A stretch of 64,000 nucleotides of DNA from JALHNI01 sp965229305. GTDB taxonomy: Bacteria > Acidobacteriota > Terriglobia > Bryobacterales > Bryobacteraceae. A program made the position numbers and the translations under genes. Where the stretch lies: positions 186,001-250,000 of the forward strand of contig CBDDIZ010000037.1 in assembly GCA_965229305.1 (NCBI GenBank), written 5' to 3'. Shown piece after piece: positions 62,203 to 64,000 of this stretch. Position 1 is the first letter of the stretch, and each line of letters begins with the position of its first letter. The notes under the pieces were generated by a model. That model was not told where the DNA came from. It did no database searches and saw only the letters and a list, made by a program, of their open reading frames with translations.

Positions 62203-62796
62203 TTACCTTGCCGTCCGTAAAATCGATTGCACGCGGTCCGCTTCCGGCGCTTTGTTCGCCAGCTTCATGAATTTCTGAAAGTGCTCGATCATCTTGTCCG
62301 GGCGCTTCAGCGAGTTATAGGACAAACCCGCGTAGTAATGCGCATACGCATTGCGGTCGTCCTTCGACGTCGCCTGCTCCAGATCCTGCACCGCGCCCTT
62401 GAAGTCGCGCTGCCCAGCCTTGATCACGCCGCGCACGTAGGCAAGATTTGCACTATCCTTGTCGATCTTTGCCGCCTCTTCCACTAACTGGCGAGCTTCG
62501 TCGAAATTCTTCTCGTGCGCCGCCGCTTCCGCCAGGCCCAACGGCGGATCGGCGCTATCCGGATTCAGCGTCGCCGCTTTCCGCAGCACGTCCTGCGCTT
62601 CGTTCACCTTGTTCAGACGCAACAGCGTCATGCCTAAGGCGTATTGCGTCTGCCAGTTATCGCCTTGCGCGCTAACTTCTTCCCGCAGAGCATTTTCCGC
62701 CTCCGCAAATTGGTTGGCCTGATACAGGTCCGTCCCGCGCGATGCCCACATCGTCACCGCACTCGCCATCGTCAGCAGCAAGGTTCGCATTCTCAT
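62203..62796 (-). CDS. Periplasmic TPR protein
   Basis: About 197 residues from ATG 62796 (62790 also possible). A signal peptide (MRMRTLLLTMASAVTMWASRG) is followed by TPR units: GTDLYQANQFAEAENALREE, TQYALGMTLLRLNKVNEAQDVLRKAATLNPDSADP, NLAYVRGVIKAGQRDFKGAVQDLEQA and AYAHYYAGLSYNSLKRPDKMIEHF. TPRs mediate protein contacts. It is 11 nt upstream of the TamB-TamA fusion on the same strand, so co-expression, and perhaps a role in the same envelope assembly task, is plausible (inference). Confidence 0.78.
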   Translation of the reverse strand: MRMRTLLLTMASAVTMWASRGTDLYQANQFAEAENALREEVSAQGDNWQTQYALGMTLLRLNKVNEAQDVLRKAATLNPDSADPPLGLAEAAAHEKNFDEARQLVEEAAKIDKDSANLAYVRGVIKAGQRDFKGAVQDLEQATSKDDRNAYAHYYAGLSYNSLKRPDKMIEHFQKFMKLANKAPEADRVQSILRTAR

Positions 62797-62888
62797 AACG
62801 TTTCTTGTGACGCTGCCGCTTGCCCGGACGTTTCGGAAACCGCAGCGCCGTTTCACCATTGCACGCCACGGGCCGTTTGCTCAACCTC

Positions 62889-62916
62889 TTGCCCTCCGAA
62901 GCACCATTGCTATACT
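62889..62916 (+). promoter_or_regulatory. Putative promoter of the ATP-grasp gene
   Basis: TTGCCC (62889-62894) and TATACT (62911-62916) are separated by 16 nt, 30 nt before the ATG at 62946. The -10 matches five of six consensus positions and the -35 four. Confidence 0.45.
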
Positions 62917-62945
62917 GAAACATCTTGATTCCGAAACTCTAAACG

Positions 62946-64000
62946 ATGTCTGCTAATCCGCTGCCGCCGCCGTTCCGCCATTACGACTTGGATGAGGCTT
63001 ACGACGAGATGTTTGCGCCGGATCAAACCGTGCGCTCGCACTACGACACGCTTCATTCGCGCTTGCTCGAGACGCCCGTCGATGAGATGCGCCGCCGCAA
63101 ACAAGCCGCCGACCTCGCCTTCCTCCACCAGGGCATCACCTTCACCGTCTACGGCCGCGACGAAGGCATCGAAAAGATCTTTCCCAACGACCTGCTGCCC
63201 CGCATCATCACCCAAACCGAATGGGGCCGCATCGAACGAGGGCTCGCCCAGCGCATCGTCGCCCTCAACCTCTTTCTCAAAGACCTCTACCACGAAGGCA
63301 AAATTCTGAACGACGGCGTCGTGCCGCGGGACATGATCTACTCCTGCAAGCACTACCGCCGCCAGATGAAAGGCCTCGACATCCCCCGCGATGTCTACAT
63401 CACCGTCGTCGGCACGGACCTCATCCGCCACCCCGACGGCCGTTATCTCGTCCTCGAAGACAACCTCCGCGTCCCCTCCGGCGTCAGCTACATGCTCACC
63501 GGCCGCCAGGTGATGAAGCGCGTCTTCCCCGAACTCTTCCAGGCCTGCAGCGTCAAATCCATCGACGAATATCCGCAGGTCCTCCTCCAGACCCTCCGCA
63601 CGCTCGCCCCCCACGGCCGTCACGACCCCACCATCGTCCTGCTCACCCCCGGCGTCTTTAACTCCGCCTACTTCGAGCACACCTACCTCGCCCGTCAAAT
63701 GGGCATCGAACTCGTCGAAGGCCGCGACCTCGTCGTCAACGACAATGTCCTCTACATGCGCACCACCGCCGGCCTCCGCCGCGTGGACGTCATCTACCGC
63801 CGCATCGACGACGACTTCATCGATCCCCTCGCCTTCCGTCCGGACTCCATCCTCGGCGTCCCCGGCCTCTTCAACGTCTACCGCGAAGGCAACGTCACCC
63901 TCTGCAACGCCTTGGGCAACGGCATTGCCGACGACAAGGCCGTCTACGCTTACGTGCCCGCCATCATCAAGTACTACCTCGGCGAAGACCCCATCCTCGA
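62946..64000 (+). CDS. Circularly permuted ATP-grasp protein (3' truncated by window edge)
   Basis: The frame is open from ATG 62946 to the end of the window (351 complete codons). It matches the circularly permuted ATP-grasp type 2 family (DUF404/DUF407): YDEMFAPDQTVRSHY, GITFTVYGRDEGIEKIFPNDLLPRII, HPDGRYLVLEDNLRVPSGVSYML, TPGVFNSAYFEHTYLARQMGIELVEGRDL and VIYRRIDDDFIDPLAFRPDSILGVPGL. These proteins are predicted peptide or amino-acid ligases, usually followed by an alpha-E (DUF403) gene and a transglutaminase gene, both of which would lie beyond the window. Confidence 0.88.
   Translation, partial: MSANPLPPPFRHYDLDEAYDEMFAPDQTVRSHYDTLHSRLLETPVDEMRRRKQAADLAFLHQGITFTVYGRDEGIEKIFPNDLLPRIITQTEWGRIERGLAQRIVALNLFLKDLYHEGKILNDGVVPRDMIYSCKHYRRQMKGLDIPRDVYITVVGTDLIRHPDGRYLVLEDNLRVPSGVSYMLTGRQVMKRVFPELFQACSVKSIDEYPQVLLQTLRTLAPHGRHDPTIVLLTPGVFNSAYFEHTYLARQMGIELVEGRDLVVNDNVLYMRTTAGLRRVDVIYRRIDDDFIDPLAFRPDSILGVPGLFNVYREGNVTLCNALGNGIADDKAVYAYVPAIIKYYLGEDPIL

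Noticed and set aside
1..64000. tRNA, rRNA, CRISPR arrays, prophage or insertion sequences
   Set aside because: Reading both strands I saw no cloverleaf-like genes, no regularly spaced identical repeats, no transposase or integrase and no phage structural genes. A tRNAscan, Infernal or CRISPR search would settle this.

Overview
The window reads as a chromosomal segment of an acidobacterium, most likely of the Solibacter/Bryobacter/Paludibaculum group (Bryobacterales). The case rests on family content: a VWFA-related acidobacterial protein (TIGR03436 type, 9444-10361), a protein with the Solibacter-type C-terminal domain (TIGR03437 type, 35287-36972), a very large Oar-like carboxypeptidase-regulatory/TonB receptor (39721-43404), cytochrome-c-like PSD1 (DUF1549/DUF1553) and DUF1501 proteins, and twin-arginine Gfo/Idh/MocA oxidoreductases. 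The envelope genes (murB, hldD, fabZ-lpxA-lpxI, tonB-like, TAM) show a Gram-negative cell. I saw no rRNA, tRNA, CRISPR array, insertion sequence or prophage.

Layout. 1-1362 (-): end of a Tad/Flp pilus locus (TadG-like, two TadE-like). 1582-8196 (+): a small drug/metabolite-transporter pair (the first frameshifted), a GT-C-like membrane protein, murB, a radical SAM protein, a Gfo/Idh oxidoreductase and a TonB-like protein. 8175-10361 (-): an AAA/DUF4143 ATPase with an AT-rich duplicated promoter/dyad region, then a secreted VWA protein. 10348-18535 (+): selB, an SMP-30-like lactonase, a DUF1501-PSD1 pair and hldD. 18524-24232: a conserved enzyme of uncertain function, a tricorn-like protease, a HAD hydrolase and a LON-domain protein. 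24236-35290 (+): an SDR, aroK, fabZ-lpxA-lpxI, an AddB/AddA-type nuclease-helicase pair (addA carries one frameshift) and an MFS transporter. 35287-39533 (-): a NanR-like regulator upstream of a toroid-fold protein, an HpaI-type aldolase and a TIGR03437 protein. 39721-44849 (+): Oar-like receptor and Tat-exported oxidoreductase, each followed by a hairpin terminator. 44887-52832: small membrane and Cys-rich proteins, the 5-oxoprolinase operon pxpBCA with a DUF218 protein, and two secreted hydrolases. 52932-62796: a second PSD1 protein, a 2242-residue TamB-TamA fusion and a TPR protein. 62946-end (+): a truncated circularly permuted ATP-grasp protein.

The strongest candidate for something little described is the single-chain TamB-TamA fusion: an inner-membrane anchor and TamB-like periplasmic body joined to POTRA domains and an Omp85 barrel. 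Other signals are two tandem 33-bp dyads that coincide with two promoter-like elements upstream of the AAA/DUF4143 gene; a TGGTAT-N7-ATACCA dyad upstream of the NanR-like gene; -10-like boxes repeatedly placed 5-9 nt before start codons that lack a Shine-Dalgarno sequence, which suggests leaderless transcripts; and convergent gene pairs that nearly always overlap or abut at their stop codons.

All domain calls come from reading motifs by eye. No database search was run.
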